Position numbers and translations under genes: made by a program. From Bacteroidales bacterium UBA4772 (GTDB lineage: Bacteria; Bacteroidota; Bacteroidia; Bacteroidales; VadinHA17), in contig DHHM01000016.1 of NCBI GenBank assembly GCA_002403305.1, forward strand, positions 86,574 through 150,573: a stretch of 64,000 bases of DNA, given 5' to 3'. Shown one piece after another: positions 15,318-25,276 of this stretch. The notes under the pieces were generated by a model. The model was given only the letters and a program-made list of their open reading frames with translations, did no database searches and was not told the origin of the DNA. The number at the start of each line of letters is the position of its first letter. The stretch's first letter is position 1.

Positions 15318-17957
15318 ATGCCGGCGGCGGCAGGGACAATGAGATGGTTGAAGAAAATAGCACTCCTTGCAGGCGGACTGCTCCTGCTGCTCCTTGTCGT
15401 GCTTGTCGTCTATACCTCACTGCGACATGAGAAGATTACAGCAGCCCTGACCGGGAAGGTCAATGAGGCTGTCAACACCAAAATATCATACGGCAACCTT
15501 CGACTTACGGTTTTATCGTCATTCCCGAACATAGGTGCCAGGTTTGACAACCTGCTTGTTGCGCCGTCGCCCTACTATGACATGACACAGTTTGCCGGTG
15601 ATAATACTGACACCCTGCTCTACGCATCCTCGCTCTCACTGAAGATCTCTCTCCCGTCGCTGCTCACGGGTACCGTAGCCGTAAAAGCCATCACGGTGAG
15701 TGACGGTAAGATCAGCATGCTTACAGACAAGAGGGGTGACATCAACTTCGAGGTGCTTGCCAGCAGGAAAGGAGGGGGAAAGAATGTCAGGCTGAAAAAT
15801 ATAAGTGCAAAGAACATAGGGGTCATATGGCATGACAGAAGCAACGAAATGAGGATAGCAGGCAACATCAGCCAGGCTACCCTCGGAGGTGAGATATTCA
15901 AAACGGGTGTCTTCCTCAATGCTGCTCTCAGTGCCAAAGTAGACTCCGCCACCATCGGGGGTATGGATTTCCACGGCCTGCCGGCCTCCGCCAGCCTCCG
16001 GATGCGCAAGTCGGCCAACTCAATCTCAATAGCAAAAGGGGCCCTGGAGCTGGCAGGGCTTGACTTTGACGTCGACGGCAATGTAAACTTCTCCGCGAAG
16101 AAGCTGGATCTTACCGTCACCGGGCAGAAGATTGAGATCTCCACCCTCTCTGCTCTCCTTCCGGCGCGCTGGGGTTCACTCACCAGCAGCTTCACCCCGT
16201 CAGGGATACTCGATATTGGCTTTTCTGTCAGCGGCCCCTACGGTGAGGCAGGCAGCCCCCATATCGATATGAGCTTCGGGCTGTCGGGTGGCAGGATGAG
16301 TCACACGGCATCAGGATTCAGGGTCAACAGCCTTGAGTTCCGCGGCGGCATGACAAACGGTGATCGCAACGGTCCGGAGACATTCCGGTTTACTGTTGAC
16401 CGGCTTGAGGCATCATACGGCACGGCAAGCCTGAAAGGCTCATTCATGCTGAACGACCTCACCTCTCCCCACATCATCCTGAGCCTTGAGGGTGATCTCG
16501 ACTTTGACGACCTGGGCAAAATAATTAACCCGGGTTATATTCATGATCAGACCGGGTTGCTGTCAGGAAGCATACGTCTCTCCGGAACTCTGCCCGACAC
16601 CATGAAGCTGAGAGCGGCCACACTGCCGTTGCTCAATCCGGAGGTATCTCTTCTGTTCCGCGACTTCGGAGCATCATTCGGTGAAAAGGGGCCGTCACTC
16701 ACCGGGATGAACGGCTCTGTAACCGTCATGAATGACCTGGTAGCCGACAGCCTCTCTCTAACCTACGGGGAACAGCACTTCATCATCGATGCCTCCATGC
16801 GCGACTTTGTACCGTGGCTGTCGGGACGGCCGGTGATGCTTTATGTCAGCGGGGATGTCAGGACGGATATGTTCATCCCGGAAAAGTTCGCGGTAAGAGA
16901 CACTGTCAGTGACATTGTCAGTGTACGGAGTGAAGGAAAGAAGAGGGATATCTTCCCGGCATCGGTTACCGCAGATGTGAGGTTTGCGGCTGACAGCCTG
17001 GTATTCAAAGGCTTCAGGGCGTCAGACCTGAAAACCTCAATTGATTACAGGCCTTATGTGTTCACCTTCAAAGATATAAGTGCAGGAGGCCTTGGGGGGC
17101 TCCTTGAGGGAGAACTGATGCTCGGCAAGCAGAAGGAGAGCGATTATATTGCAAGGGTCAGGCTTGATGTTGAGGGTACTGATATCAACAGCGCATTCAC
17201 CGCCTTCAATAACTTCGGGCAGAACTTCATTGTGAGTGACAATCTCCGGGGTAATCTTACCGGATCCGTTAACATGCTGTCTCCCCTCGACTCTCTATAC
17301 AGGATCATCAGGCCGGAGCTCATAGCCGAGGCACATCTTGTGATCACGGAAGGCAGGCTGACGGACTTCGGGCCGGCAGAGAGTCTATCGTCATATCTTG
17401 ACCTGGATGAGTTGAAGGATATCTCCTTCTCCAGGATGGAGAATGACCTCTTCATCAAAAGCGAGAGTGTCTCCATACCGAGGATGCTCATCAACTCCTC
17501 AGCCGTGAACTTCACCCTTTACGGCAGTCACAAATTCAATGGCGATTATTCATATCACCTGCGCCTCCTGTTATCGGAGGTAATGAGCCGCAAGGCCAGG
17601 GACCGCAATCGCGGCGTGAGCTCCTTCGGACAGGTGACGGTCGACGGCAGCGGCAAGGCCACCGTCCCGCTGAAGATTGTTTGTGTCGGAGGAGAAACGG
17701 AAGTTAAATACGATTTCGGACAGGCACAGGATAACATTAAGACCGACATAGCCCTGGAGAAGCAGGAGCTGAAGGGGATCCTCAACGAGGAGTACGGCTG
17801 GTACAGGTCAGATACACTCATTACAAAACCAACTGAGGGCAAGCCCAGGTTTACTATCACCTGGGAAGAGGGAAAAGAGGGTGCCACCCCTGCCGCACAG
17901 AGCCAGGAGGAGGTGAAGGAGAGTCCCCTGAAAATTTTACTCAGAAAAAAGAGGTGA
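15318..17957 (+). CDS. AsmA-family protein
   Basis: 879 residues from 15318; a second ATG at 15339 (MRWLKKIALLAGG) also fits, giving 872 residues. One N-terminal membrane anchor (about 12-32) is followed by a long beta-rich periplasmic region and the AsmA C-terminal domain (about 620-800, with LTGSVNMLSPLDSLY and GRLTDFGPAESLSSYL). AsmA-like proteins form bridge-like structures thought to carry phospholipid between the membranes. The C-terminus is a basic tail (KILLRKKR). It ends 3 bp before the histidine kinase gene. Confidence 0.88.
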   Translation: MPAAAGTMRWLKKIALLAGGLLLLLLVVLVVYTSLRHEKITAALTGKVNEAVNTKISYGNLRLTVLSSFPNIGARFDNLLVAPSPYYDMTQFAGDNTDTLLYASSLSLKISLPSLLTGTVAVKAITVSDGKISMLTDKRGDINFEVLASRKGGGKNVRLKNISAKNIGVIWHDRSNEMRIAGNISQATLGGEIFKTGVFLNAALSAKVDSATIGGMDFHGLPASASLRMRKSANSISIAKGALELAGLDFDVDGNVNFSAKKLDLTVTGQKIEISTLSALLPARWGSLTSSFTPSGILDIGFSVSGPYGEAGSPHIDMSFGLSGGRMSHTASGFRVNSLEFRGGMTNGDRNGPETFRFTVDRLEASYGTASLKGSFMLNDLTSPHIILSLEGDLDFDDLGKIINPGYIHDQTGLLSGSIRLSGTLPDTMKLRAATLPLLNPEVSLLFRDFGASFGEKGPSLTGMNGSVTVMNDLVADSLSLTYGEQHFIIDASMRDFVPWLSGRPVMLYVSGDVRTDMFIPEKFAVRDTVSDIVSVRSEGKKRDIFPASVTADVRFAADSLVFKGFRASDLKTSIDYRPYVFTFKDISAGGLGGLLEGELMLGKQKESDYIARVRLDVEGTDINSAFTAFNNFGQNFIVSDNLRGNLTGSVNMLSPLDSLYRIIRPELIAEAHLVITEGRLTDFGPAESLSSYLDLDELKDISFSRMENDLFIKSESVSIPRMLINSSAVNFTLYGSHKFNGDYSYHLRLLLSEVMSRKARDRNRGVSSFGQVTVDGSGKATVPLKIVCVGGETEVKYDFGQAQDNIKTDIALEKQELKGILNEEYGWYRSDTLITKPTEGKPRFTITWEEGKEGATPAAQSQEEVKESPLKILLRKKR

Positions 17958-17960
17958 GCA

Positions 17961-19100
17961 ATGAACATCTACCGTAAGAAGTTGGTATGGAAGATATTGC
18001 TCCTGGTGTTCGCGGTTATCATAGGCCTCGGATCACTCTTTTACACCCGGCAGCTTGTGACAAAGCTCAAGCTGGAAGAGAAGAAGAAGGCTGAACAGTG
18101 GGCTGAGGCAACAAGAAGGTTGGTCACGTCTGACGACTTCGAATTCCTCTTCAGGATCATCGAGGATAACACCACCGTGCCGGTGATTCTGACCGACGGT
18201 AACAAAACCATCATATCACACCGGAATATTCCTTCAGGTATTGCATCCGACACTCTCTCCCTTCAGCGTGAGCTGAGCCGCATGGAGAAATGGAATGAAC
18301 CCATTACCGTGGAGCTCGGCGACGGTATCAGCAACTACCTCTATTACCGTGAGAGCACACTCCTCCGGCAGCTCAGGATATACCCCTATGTGCAGCTGGG
18401 AGTGATCCTTCTGTTCATTGCTGTGGCATACGTTGCCTTCAGCTCCTCACGGATGGCTGAACAGAACCAGGTGTGGGTAGGGCTCTCGCGGGAGACGGCC
18501 CATCAGCTTGGGACACCCACCTCGTCGCTGTCGGCATGGAGCGAGATCATCAGCAGCAGGTACCCCGGCACTGACATAGCCGAGGAGCTGCCTGCCGACG
18601 TGGAGAGACTGGTGCGGGTGGCGGAGAGATTTTCGCTGATAGGGTCAAAGCCGAAGCTTCAGCCCGGCGACCTGCCTGCCCTGGCGGATACAACGGCAGG
18701 GTACCTGAGGAAGAGGATAGCCTCCACCATCGGGCTCACCGTCGTCAATAACACCTCCTCATGCAGCTCCGTGCCGCTGAATGCCGTTCTGCTAGGCTGG
18801 GTTATCGAGAACCTCGTCAAGAACTCGGCAGATGCAATGAAAGGCAGCGGAACCATTACCATCATCCTGAGCGAGAATGAGAAAGAGGCTTTCATTGATG
18901 TAGAAGACACCGGCAAGGGTATTCCGAGAAAAGATTTCAAGACCATCTTCAAGCCCGGCTATTCGACCAGGGAACGGGGCTGGGGACTGGGTCTCTCCCT
19001 CTCTAAGAGGATCATTGAAGAGTATCACGGTGGCAAGATCTTTGTTCTCCGTTCCGAGCCCGGCAACGGATGCTGCATGAGGATCATTCTTAACAAATGA
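17961..19100 (+). CDS. Membrane sensor histidine kinase (orphan)
   Basis: 379 residues. Membrane segments near 9-28 and 139-160 bracket a small periplasmic sensor of about 110 residues. The dimerisation box is SRETAHQLGTPTSSLSAW, with the phospho-accepting His in AHQLGTP. The ATP-binding domain has the N box VIENLVKNSADAM, the G1 box VEDTGKGIP and the G2 box ERGWGLGLSLSKRI, so the kinase appears intact. No response regulator is adjacent. This type with the HQLGTP box is common in Bacteroidota. It lies between AsmA and the U32 gene in one transcript. Confidence 0.92.
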   Translation: MNIYRKKLVWKILLLVFAVIIGLGSLFYTRQLVTKLKLEEKKKAEQWAEATRRLVTSDDFEFLFRIIEDNTTVPVILTDGNKTIISHRNIPSGIASDTLSLQRELSRMEKWNEPITVELGDGISNYLYYRESTLLRQLRIYPYVQLGVILLFIAVAYVAFSSSRMAEQNQVWVGLSRETAHQLGTPTSSLSAWSEIISSRYPGTDIAEELPADVERLVRVAERFSLIGSKPKLQPGDLPALADTTAGYLRKRIASTIGLTVVNNTSSCSSVPLNAVLLGWVIENLVKNSADAMKGSGTITIILSENEKEAFIDVEDTGKGIPRKDFKTIFKPGYSTRERGWGLGLSLSKRIIEEYHGGKIFVLRSEPGNGCCMRIILNK

Positions 19101-19122
19101 GAGGCAACAGACGGCTACAGGG

Positions 19123-20382
19123 ATGAAGAGAAGCGATATAGAGATAATGGCTCCGGCCGGCTCACGCGAGACGCTCAGGGCAGCTGTCGCAGGAGGGGCT
19201 GACTCGGTATATTTTGGCGTGGGCAGGCTGAACATGAGGGCCCGTTCCTCGGATAACTTCACCGTTGATGATCTGCAGGAACTGGCGGAGCTGTGCAGGG
19301 ATAACGGGATGAAGAGCTACCTCACCCTGAATATCGTCATGTATGACGATGAGATGGAGGAGATGAGGGCGATACTCGATTCTGCCGTAAGCGCCGGCGT
19401 GTCAGCAGTCATAGCCACTGACCAGGCAGCCATCACAGCAGCCAGGGAGAGAGGCCTGGAGGTACATCTGTCAACACAGCTTAACATCTCAAACAGTGAG
19501 TCGCTCAGGTTCTACTCCCAGTGGGCTGATGTGGCCGTTCTGTCGCGTGAGCTTAACCTGCAGCAGGTAAGGAAGATACATGACACCATCATCCGTGATG
19601 ATATCCGCGGTCCCGGCGGTGATCTCATCAGGCTGGAGATGTTCGTCCACGGCGCACTCTGCATGGCAGTCTCGGGAAAGTGCTACCTGAGCCTGCACGA
19701 GTACAATACCTCCGCGAACAGGGGCAACTGCTACCAGACGTGCCGGAGAGGCTATACCGTGACCGACCGTGAGACAGGCTATGAGCTGGATATTGACAAT
19801 GAATTTATAATGTCACCCAAAGATCTCTGCACCATAGGGTTCCTCGATCAGATCATTGACTCCGGCGCCAGGGTGCTGAAGATAGAGGGCAGGGCCAGAC
19901 CGGCAGAGTATGTGAAGACCGTCACGGAGTGTTACAGTGAGGCTGCCGCAGCGGTGGCGGAGGGCACCTTCGGACCGGAGAGGGTCAGCGGCTGGATGAG
20001 CCGTCTGGAGACCGTCTTCAACAGGGGTTTCTGGGACGGCTGGTACCTCGGTCAGAGGCTGGGAGAGTGGAGTACCACCTACGGATCCGCAGCTACCAAA
20101 AGAAAGATCTACCTGGGTAAGATCACCAATTTCTTCAGCAGGCCTGGCGTTGCTGAGATCAGGCTGGAGACCGGCAGTCTGAGTGTCGGCGACGAGCTGA
20201 TAATAACAGGACCCACAACGGGTATTGTTGAGTATACTGTCACCGGACTGAGGGATTCTTTGGAAAATGATGCTGATACAGTACCAAAGGGAGAGCTCTG
20301 CTCCATTCAGGTGCCCGCACAGGTGAGGCGGTCAGACAAGGTCTTCAGACGGGTTGATGCCTCCTCACTCAGGAAAGAGTGA
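19123..20382 (+). CDS. trhP: U32-family protein, TrhP-like tRNA U34 hydroxylase
   Basis: 419 residues. The N-terminus IMAPAGSRETLRAAVAGGAD with VYFGVGRLNMRA is the U32 signature. The middle carries the U32 motif EMFVHGALCMAVSGKCYLS and the Cys-rich segment NRGNCYQTCRRGY, whose cysteines probably hold an iron-sulfur cluster. The C-terminal beta-barrel extension (about 330-419) fits TrhP (YegQ), which makes 5-hydroxyuridine at position 34 of tRNA using prephenate. Older annotation as collagenase or protease is unlikely to be right. Its last 76 bp overlap the end of the convergent mnmH gene. Confidence 0.85.
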   Translation: MKRSDIEIMAPAGSRETLRAAVAGGADSVYFGVGRLNMRARSSDNFTVDDLQELAELCRDNGMKSYLTLNIVMYDDEMEEMRAILDSAVSAGVSAVIATDQAAITAARERGLEVHLSTQLNISNSESLRFYSQWADVAVLSRELNLQQVRKIHDTIIRDDIRGPGGDLIRLEMFVHGALCMAVSGKCYLSLHEYNTSANRGNCYQTCRRGYTVTDRETGYELDIDNEFIMSPKDLCTIGFLDQIIDSGARVLKIEGRARPAEYVKTVTECYSEAAAAVAEGTFGPERVSGWMSRLETVFNRGFWDGWYLGQRLGEWSTTYGSAATKRKIYLGKITNFFSRPGVAEIRLETGSLSVGDELIITGPTTGIVEYTVTGLRDSLENDADTVPKGELCSIQVPAQVRRSDKVFRRVDASSLRKE

Positions 20383-21425
20383 CCACCGGACACCATCTCA
20401 GCGGCTGCAGCTGCCACCATTGAGGCATTCACCGCCACATCATCGGTATGTGTCTCCACATATATCACCTGTCCCTCCGGCCTCTTTGACAGGCCGTAGC
20501 GGTATGATTTGTCATAGTATTCAAGGGTGATCCTTATGGCAGTGCTGAAGTCGCCTCTCTGCAGCGCTTCGATCGCCTCCCTGGTCCTGTCGCCCCCCAG
20601 GCGTTTCGATATTCTCATCACCGAGGCGGTGATCTGTTCCAGTGGAAAGGATGTATAGTCCTCGAGCAGTCGCGGCATGCGCGTTTCTATGCTCATCATC
20701 AGGGCAACCACCGGGGCTTTTTGCATCTGTTCGAAGAAGCTGTCGGGCATGAATACCGATCCTATATTGCGGCTCTCATCCTCCAGCCATATAGCCTCTC
20801 CCTCTCTCATGCCGGAGAGATCTTCATACAACAGGTTGGCAAAGTGTTCCGATGAGGGCTGCGGTGGCTGTCCCAGGGCTCCGAATGCCGACCCCCGGTG
20901 TGATGCCAGCCGTTCCAGGTCTGTCACCTGTGCCCCCGCACTGTCCATATGATTCAGTATCCCTGTCTTGCCGCTTCCGGTAAGACCTCCCAGGATGATG
21001 TAATCTCTCTTCCGGGAAAGATCTGTCAGGATATAATTTCTGTAGGCCTTGTAACCCCCGGTGAGGAACAGGGGCGTTATTCCTCCTGTGTGGAAGAGCC
21101 ACGCCATAGCTTCGGAGCGCATCCCTCCCCGCCAGCAGTAGAGCCGCAGCCCTCTCCCCGCGGCCAGAGCCAGCGCCTGCCTGAGCTTTGCCGGCATCTC
21201 CGGTGCTGCCAGCTCAATGCCCCGAAGCACCGCGGGGGTGCTGCCCTCCTTTTTAAAGAGGGTGCCCACCTCCGCCCTCTGACTGTCATCAAAGAGTGGT
21301 ATGTTCACCGCACCGGGGATATGCCCGTATACATATTCGGAGGGGGATCTTACATCCACCAGCGGCATCTCCGCCCTGCGGGCAAGGAATTCTTCAGGAT
21401 CGAGACCGGTAATATTCAGGGCCAT
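20307..21425 (-). CDS. mnmH: tRNA 2-selenouridine synthase
   Basis: 372 residues, full length. The N-terminal rhodanese domain has the active-site Cys97 in LYCWRGGMRS. A P-loop GLTGSGKT (about 147-154) begins the C-terminal part. MnmH replaces sulfur by selenium at wobble 2-thiouridine 34, using selenophosphate through a geranylated intermediate. No selD is in the window. The 3' end overlaps the convergent U32 gene by 76 bp, and the start is 3 bp from the stop of the hybrid kinase gene upstream. Confidence 0.93.
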   Translation of the reverse strand: MALNITGLDPEEFLARRAEMPLVDVRSPSEYVYGHIPGAVNIPLFDDSQRAEVGTLFKKEGSTPAVLRGIELAAPEMPAKLRQALALAAGRGLRLYCWRGGMRSEAMAWLFHTGGITPLFLTGGYKAYRNYILTDLSRKRDYIILGGLTGSGKTGILNHMDSAGAQVTDLERLASHRGSAFGALGQPPQPSSEHFANLLYEDLSGMREGEAIWLEDESRNIGSVFMPDSFFEQMQKAPVVALMMSIETRMPRLLEDYTSFPLEQITASVMRISKRLGGDRTREAIEALQRGDFSTAIRITLEYYDKSYRYGLSKRPEGQVIYVETHTDDVAVNASMVAAAAAEMVSGGHSFLSEEASTRLKTLSDRLTCAGT

Positions 21426-21428
21426 GCG

Positions 21429-24245
21429 TCAGTCTTGCCTGTGATACCTGGTTATCACTCTTCTCAGCTCCTCCACAGTCACCGGCTTGGAGAGCAGCTC
21501 CTTCATTCCGGTCTGCTCCACACGTGTCCGGGTTTCGGGCATGGTATCTGCCGAGAGAGCGACGATAATCGCTTCACTGTGCATTGTCAGGATAGTCTTC
21601 GCAGCCTCGAAACCGTCCTTCTCAGGCATGATAAGATCCATAAGTATCAGATCATAGCTTTTGGCAGCAGCCATCGCAATGGCCTCATCGGCGCCGGAGG
21701 CGAATTCGGCATTGACGCCCAGAACCTTCAGGAGCGAACCTTCCACCTTCCTGTTGAGATAGTTGTCGTCAACGACAAGTATGACGGGAACGTCAGACCG
21801 GTCTGACGACACGGTGCCCCTGTGCTCCCTGAGGCCGGGGAAATGATCCTTGAGCACACTGACAAGATCTTCGCCAGCAAAAGGCTTGACAAGAAGATGG
21901 TCAATGCCCAGGTCAACACACTTTGCATAGTGGCCTTTGGGGTCCCTGGAGGTAAACATAAGCACGATATGCTGGCTGGTCATTCCTGCCTCCATCAGTT
22001 TGCGTGCCGCCTCAAAGCCGTCAGTTTCAGGCTCATCGAAGATAACCAGCAGTATATACCTGTTCTCGTCGTTTCCAAGGCTGGTTTTTATCTGTGACAC
22101 CGTATGCTTCTGGAAGCTGGTCACCGATACCGGGAGCCCAATGCGGTGCATGATGCCGAGGAAATCGTCATCACGGCCATGTGAACCGGTGATGGCAAGA
22201 GTGCGTATCATCCCCGTCTCATTGTAGCGACTGAGATCAATCTCCTTGGCAATCTTTTCATTCAGGTGGACGCTTACTGTGAATGTCACCTTCAGTCCTC
22301 TCTCCTTTCCGGAGGAGTCTTTGCCCGCCGGACTCTCGGCGTGCAGCTCGCCGCCCATTAGCTCGGTGAGCTGACGTGCAAGCACAGGACCCAGCTTCAG
22401 GTCATCAGACCAGCCGGAACGCTCGCTGAGGTTGGTGATGTAGTCGCCAAACAGCTTCCTGATCTCGGCTTTGGTGTAATTGGTGCCGGTGTCGGTCACG
22501 GTGAACTCCAGCAGGAACTGGTTTCCCTCTGTCCTTTTTACCCTGCAACCAACCCTTATCTCTCCCGTTTTTGTTCCGGTCAGGGAGTTGTTAAGCAGAT
22601 TGGTGATGACCTGACGCAGCCTGTAGGGATCTCCGATGAGGCTCTCCGGTACCGACTGCTCAACCGAAGAGGTTATATTGACCGCAGCGTCGGGGTTCTC
22701 TCTCCTGACGAGGTTGATGCAATAGTCGACCTGCTCCCTGAGCCGGAACGGGATCTCGTCGAGTATCATCTTGCCGGTCTCTACTTTCGAGACATCGAAG
22801 ATATCATTGATGATGTTGAGAAGCAGGTCGGCCGACCGTCTGAGCAGCATGGCCACCTCCTTTGTCTCCTCCGACAGCTCCGCCCTGTTGAGCATATCGG
22901 TCATACCCAGGATGCCACTCAGTGGAGTGCGTATCTCAAAGCTCATGCGCGCCAGAAGCTCCGACTTGGCAATATTTGCATCTGCCTCAAGCCGGCGTGC
23001 CAGTTCCAGTGAGGTAACATCAATGAGGACCTCCAGTGTGGCACTCTCGCCATGATACTGTACCGGAATGGCGTTGTGGAATATCACCTTCTCTCCTGAG
23101 GCGCCTCCCAGCCTGATGATATTACCGTTTCCGCCCTGGCCGGCAAAGTCCCCGGCAAACTCACTGCCTGACAGGTCGGGCACCAGCTTGCCGGTCATCT
23201 CACTATCACTATCATAGCCGAAGAGCAGTGCTGCTTCACGGTTTGCCCTGAGGATCTCGCGGCCGGCATTGCATACAATGAGTCCTGCAGGCATCTTATC
23301 CATCAGTGATAGAAGGGTCTTCTCCGACTCGGCTGTCTTCTTAAGCTGACGTTCCTGTCTCCCTGAGGCATAGCGGAACAATATGATAATAAAAAGAAGT
23401 GTCAGCATCGTCAGCAGGCCCAGGATGAGCGAGTTCCTGACAATATACTTCCGGAAAAAATCTGTCGGCGCAGAGAAGACCATCCCGAAATCGAGGCCCA
23501 GAAGTGTAACCGGATAGTAGGCTGAGAGTATCTCGTTGGTGAGGCCATCCTGCTCCATGGTGTGCGTGATCCTCCCCGAGCTGCCGAGAGTGATGCCTTC
23601 TGCAATTTTATCCAGATGGTTGTAACTTACCTCACCGCCGTGATTGTCGAAGACTATCCCGCCTGTATCATTGACAACCCACTGCCACTGGTACTGTTCG
23701 AGATTGTACTTGGTGAAAATCCTGGAGAAATACTTTTTGAAATCAACGGTTATAACCAGGTTACCGAGCACACGGCCATCATCCAACACCGGCAGGAAGT
23801 ACCTGTATCGGTCACGCTCGGCCTCCAGATGCTCTGTCTCAAATATCTCGGGCACATTCTGTGCTTTGTAAGATCCGTCGAGCCATGCATTCCTTTCCTC
23901 ATCCTTAAACAGGGTATAGACATCACCCGAGGTGTTGTACAGCATAAGCCCGACAACGATATCCTCATACTTGGAATAGTAGAGTTTCATCCTCTCCGTG
24001 ACACGCTCATTGGTAATTTCATCGGTGAAAAAACCGGAGAAATCATCCGAGAAATCAAGCTCCGTAAGGTCGCTGACAATATACATGCTGGTATTGTCAA
24101 TGTCGGAGCCGGCTATCATTACCTGTCTGTCAAGCAGCTTGTTGGAATATTCTATCTGGTTTCTGTAGAGGCTCAGGTAGAATATCACCGTGACCAGCAT
24201 GATCAGGAAGAAAGCAGACCAGGCAACAAGAGATATTTTTTTCAT
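21429..24245 (-). CDS. Degenerate hybrid histidine kinase with two receiver domains
   Basis: 938 residues. N-terminal membrane segment (about 7-27), a Cache-like extracytoplasmic sensor (about 40-265), second membrane segment (about 272-292), PAS domain (about 308-415), HisKA, HATPase, and two receiver domains. In HisKA the invariant MSHEIRTP motif reads MSFEIRTP: Phe436, codon TTT at plus-strand 22938-22940. The ATPase G1 box is DTGTN and the G2 region LKLGPVLARQL has lost the usual GLGL. The first receiver is divergent (VIFDEPETDG). The second looks intact (VILVVDDN, Asp870 in LILMDLIMP, Lys near 920). Autophosphorylation is therefore unlikely. It may act as a sensor scaffold or be fed by another kinase. 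It shares a strand and tight spacing with mnmH and lies downstream of rsgA. Confidence 0.9.
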   Translation of the reverse strand: MKKISLVAWSAFFLIMLVTVIFYLSLYRNQIEYSNKLLDRQVMIAGSDIDNTSMYIVSDLTELDFSDDFSGFFTDEITNERVTERMKLYYSKYEDIVVGLMLYNTSGDVYTLFKDEERNAWLDGSYKAQNVPEIFETEHLEAERDRYRYFLPVLDDGRVLGNLVITVDFKKYFSRIFTKYNLEQYQWQWVVNDTGGIVFDNHGGEVSYNHLDKIAEGITLGSSGRITHTMEQDGLTNEILSAYYPVTLLGLDFGMVFSAPTDFFRKYIVRNSLILGLLTMLTLLFIIILFRYASGRQERQLKKTAESEKTLLSLMDKMPAGLIVCNAGREILRANREAALLFGYDSDSEMTGKLVPDLSGSEFAGDFAGQGGNGNIIRLGGASGEKVIFHNAIPVQYHGESATLEVLIDVTSLELARRLEADANIAKSELLARMSFEIRTPLSGILGMTDMLNRAELSEETKEVAMLLRRSADLLLNIINDIFDVSKVETGKMILDEIPFRLREQVDYCINLVRRENPDAAVNITSSVEQSVPESLIGDPYRLRQVITNLLNNSLTGTKTGEIRVGCRVKRTEGNQFLLEFTVTDTGTNYTKAEIRKLFGDYITNLSERSGWSDDLKLGPVLARQLTELMGGELHAESPAGKDSSGKERGLKVTFTVSVHLNEKIAKEIDLSRYNETGMIRTLAITGSHGRDDDFLGIMHRIGLPVSVTSFQKHTVSQIKTSLGNDENRYILLVIFDEPETDGFEAARKLMEAGMTSQHIVLMFTSRDPKGHYAKCVDLGIDHLLVKPFAGEDLVSVLKDHFPGLREHRGTVSSDRSDVPVILVVDDNYLNRKVEGSLLKVLGVNAEFASGADEAIAMAAAKSYDLILMDLIMPEKDGFEAAKTILTMHSEAIIVALSADTMPETRTRVEQTGMKELLSKPVTVEELRRVITRYHRQD

Positions 24246-24276
24246 TCAGGAGCAGTTCTTACCAATAGCATAACGA

Positions 24277-25191
24277 TTATCTGTACTTATCATTGTCTTC
24301 CAGCATCATGCTTATGTAGCTTTTATATCTCCACGGTTCAATTTCATTGCGGGCAACGGCTTCACGCACCGCACAGCCGGGTTCTGCCAGGTGGAGGCAG
24401 TTGTAGAATCTGCAATCTGATGATCTCCGGAAAATCTCCGGAAAGAAATGATATATCTCGCTGCGGTCGAAGTCGATAACACCAAATCCCCTGATGCCTG
24501 GAGTGTCAATGACATACCCCACCTCCGGCAGCGGATGCATCTCCGGGAAGGTGGTCACATGGCGGCCCTGTTCATGATACTCTGAGATCTCTCCTGTTCT
24601 CAGTGAGAGTGCCGGGTTGAGCCTGTTGAGCAGGGAGCTCTTGCCAACGCCGCTGTTGCCGGAGAGCAGTGTGATCTTGCCTTTCAGGGCAGCTGTGATC
24701 TGGCTTATGCTGCTATCCGTTGTAACGGAGATAATGTAGACAGGATACCCGATTTTTTCATACACGCTCTTTATTCTGTCAGCCAGAGCGTCATCTTCAT
24801 CGCCATAGAGGTCTGTCTTGTTAATGATTATTGAAGCGGGTATGCGGTAGGCCTCGGCGGTGGCCAGAAACCGGTCGATAAACTCTATTGGCGTGCTTGG
24901 CATGGTGACGGCAATCATCAGGAAGGCCTGGTCAACATTGGCTGCGATGATCTGCGATTCCCTGGAGAGGTTTGATGCTCTGCGGATGATGTAGTTATGC
25001 CTGGGGAAGAGGTATGTGATCACGTTCTCCTTGCCGTCAAGAGTCACCCTGTCACCCACAGCCACCGGGTTGGTGGTACGGAGGCCGCTGACCCTGAACC
25101 TGCCCTTGAGGACACACTCATGGATCATGCCGTCATCAGCAAGCACCCTGTAGCGGCTGCCGGTCGATTTTATTACAACGCCATCCTTCAC
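24277..25191 (-). CDS. rsgA: Ribosome small-subunit-dependent GTPase A
   Basis: 304 residues. An OB fold (about 1-70) is followed by a circularly permuted GTPase: G4 INKTD (about 128) comes before G1 GNSGVGKSS (about 180) and G3 DTPG. The C-terminal zinc site CRFYNCLHLAEPGC provides the Cys-x4-Cys-x-His-x5-Cys pattern. RsgA checks late 30S maturation in the cytoplasm. It lies downstream of the phosphofructokinase gene, separated from it by a terminator hairpin, so it probably has its own promoter. Confidence 0.95.
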   Translation of the reverse strand: MKDGVVIKSTGSRYRVLADDGMIHECVLKGRFRVSGLRTTNPVAVGDRVTLDGKENVITYLFPRHNYIIRRASNLSRESQIIAANVDQAFLMIAVTMPSTPIEFIDRFLATAEAYRIPASIIINKTDLYGDEDDALADRIKSVYEKIGYPVYIISVTTDSSISQITAALKGKITLLSGNSGVGKSSLLNRLNPALSLRTGEISEYHEQGRHVTTFPEMHPLPEVGYVIDTPGIRGFGVIDFDRSEIYHFFPEIFRRSSDCRFYNCLHLAEPGCAVREAVARNEIEPWRYKSYISMMLEDNDKYR

Positions 25192-25211
25192 CCCCGCAAC
25201 TATTTCCGCTG

Positions 25212-25249
25212 AAATAAAGAAAGTGATGCCCTGTGTGATCCGGCATCAC
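25212..25249 (-). terminator. Rho-independent terminator of the phosphofructokinase gene
   Basis: GTGATGCC (25223-25230) pairs with GGCATCAC (25242-25249) over an 11-nt loop; on the minus strand it is followed by TTTCTTTATTT. Confidence 0.78.
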
Positions 25250-25276
25250 CTTCTGTTATATCTGAACAGGTTATTT

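Noticed and set aside
20949..21806. 285-codon plus-strand frame opposite mnmH and the hybrid kinase
   Set aside because: Long only because the opposing genes are GC-rich; no domain pattern.
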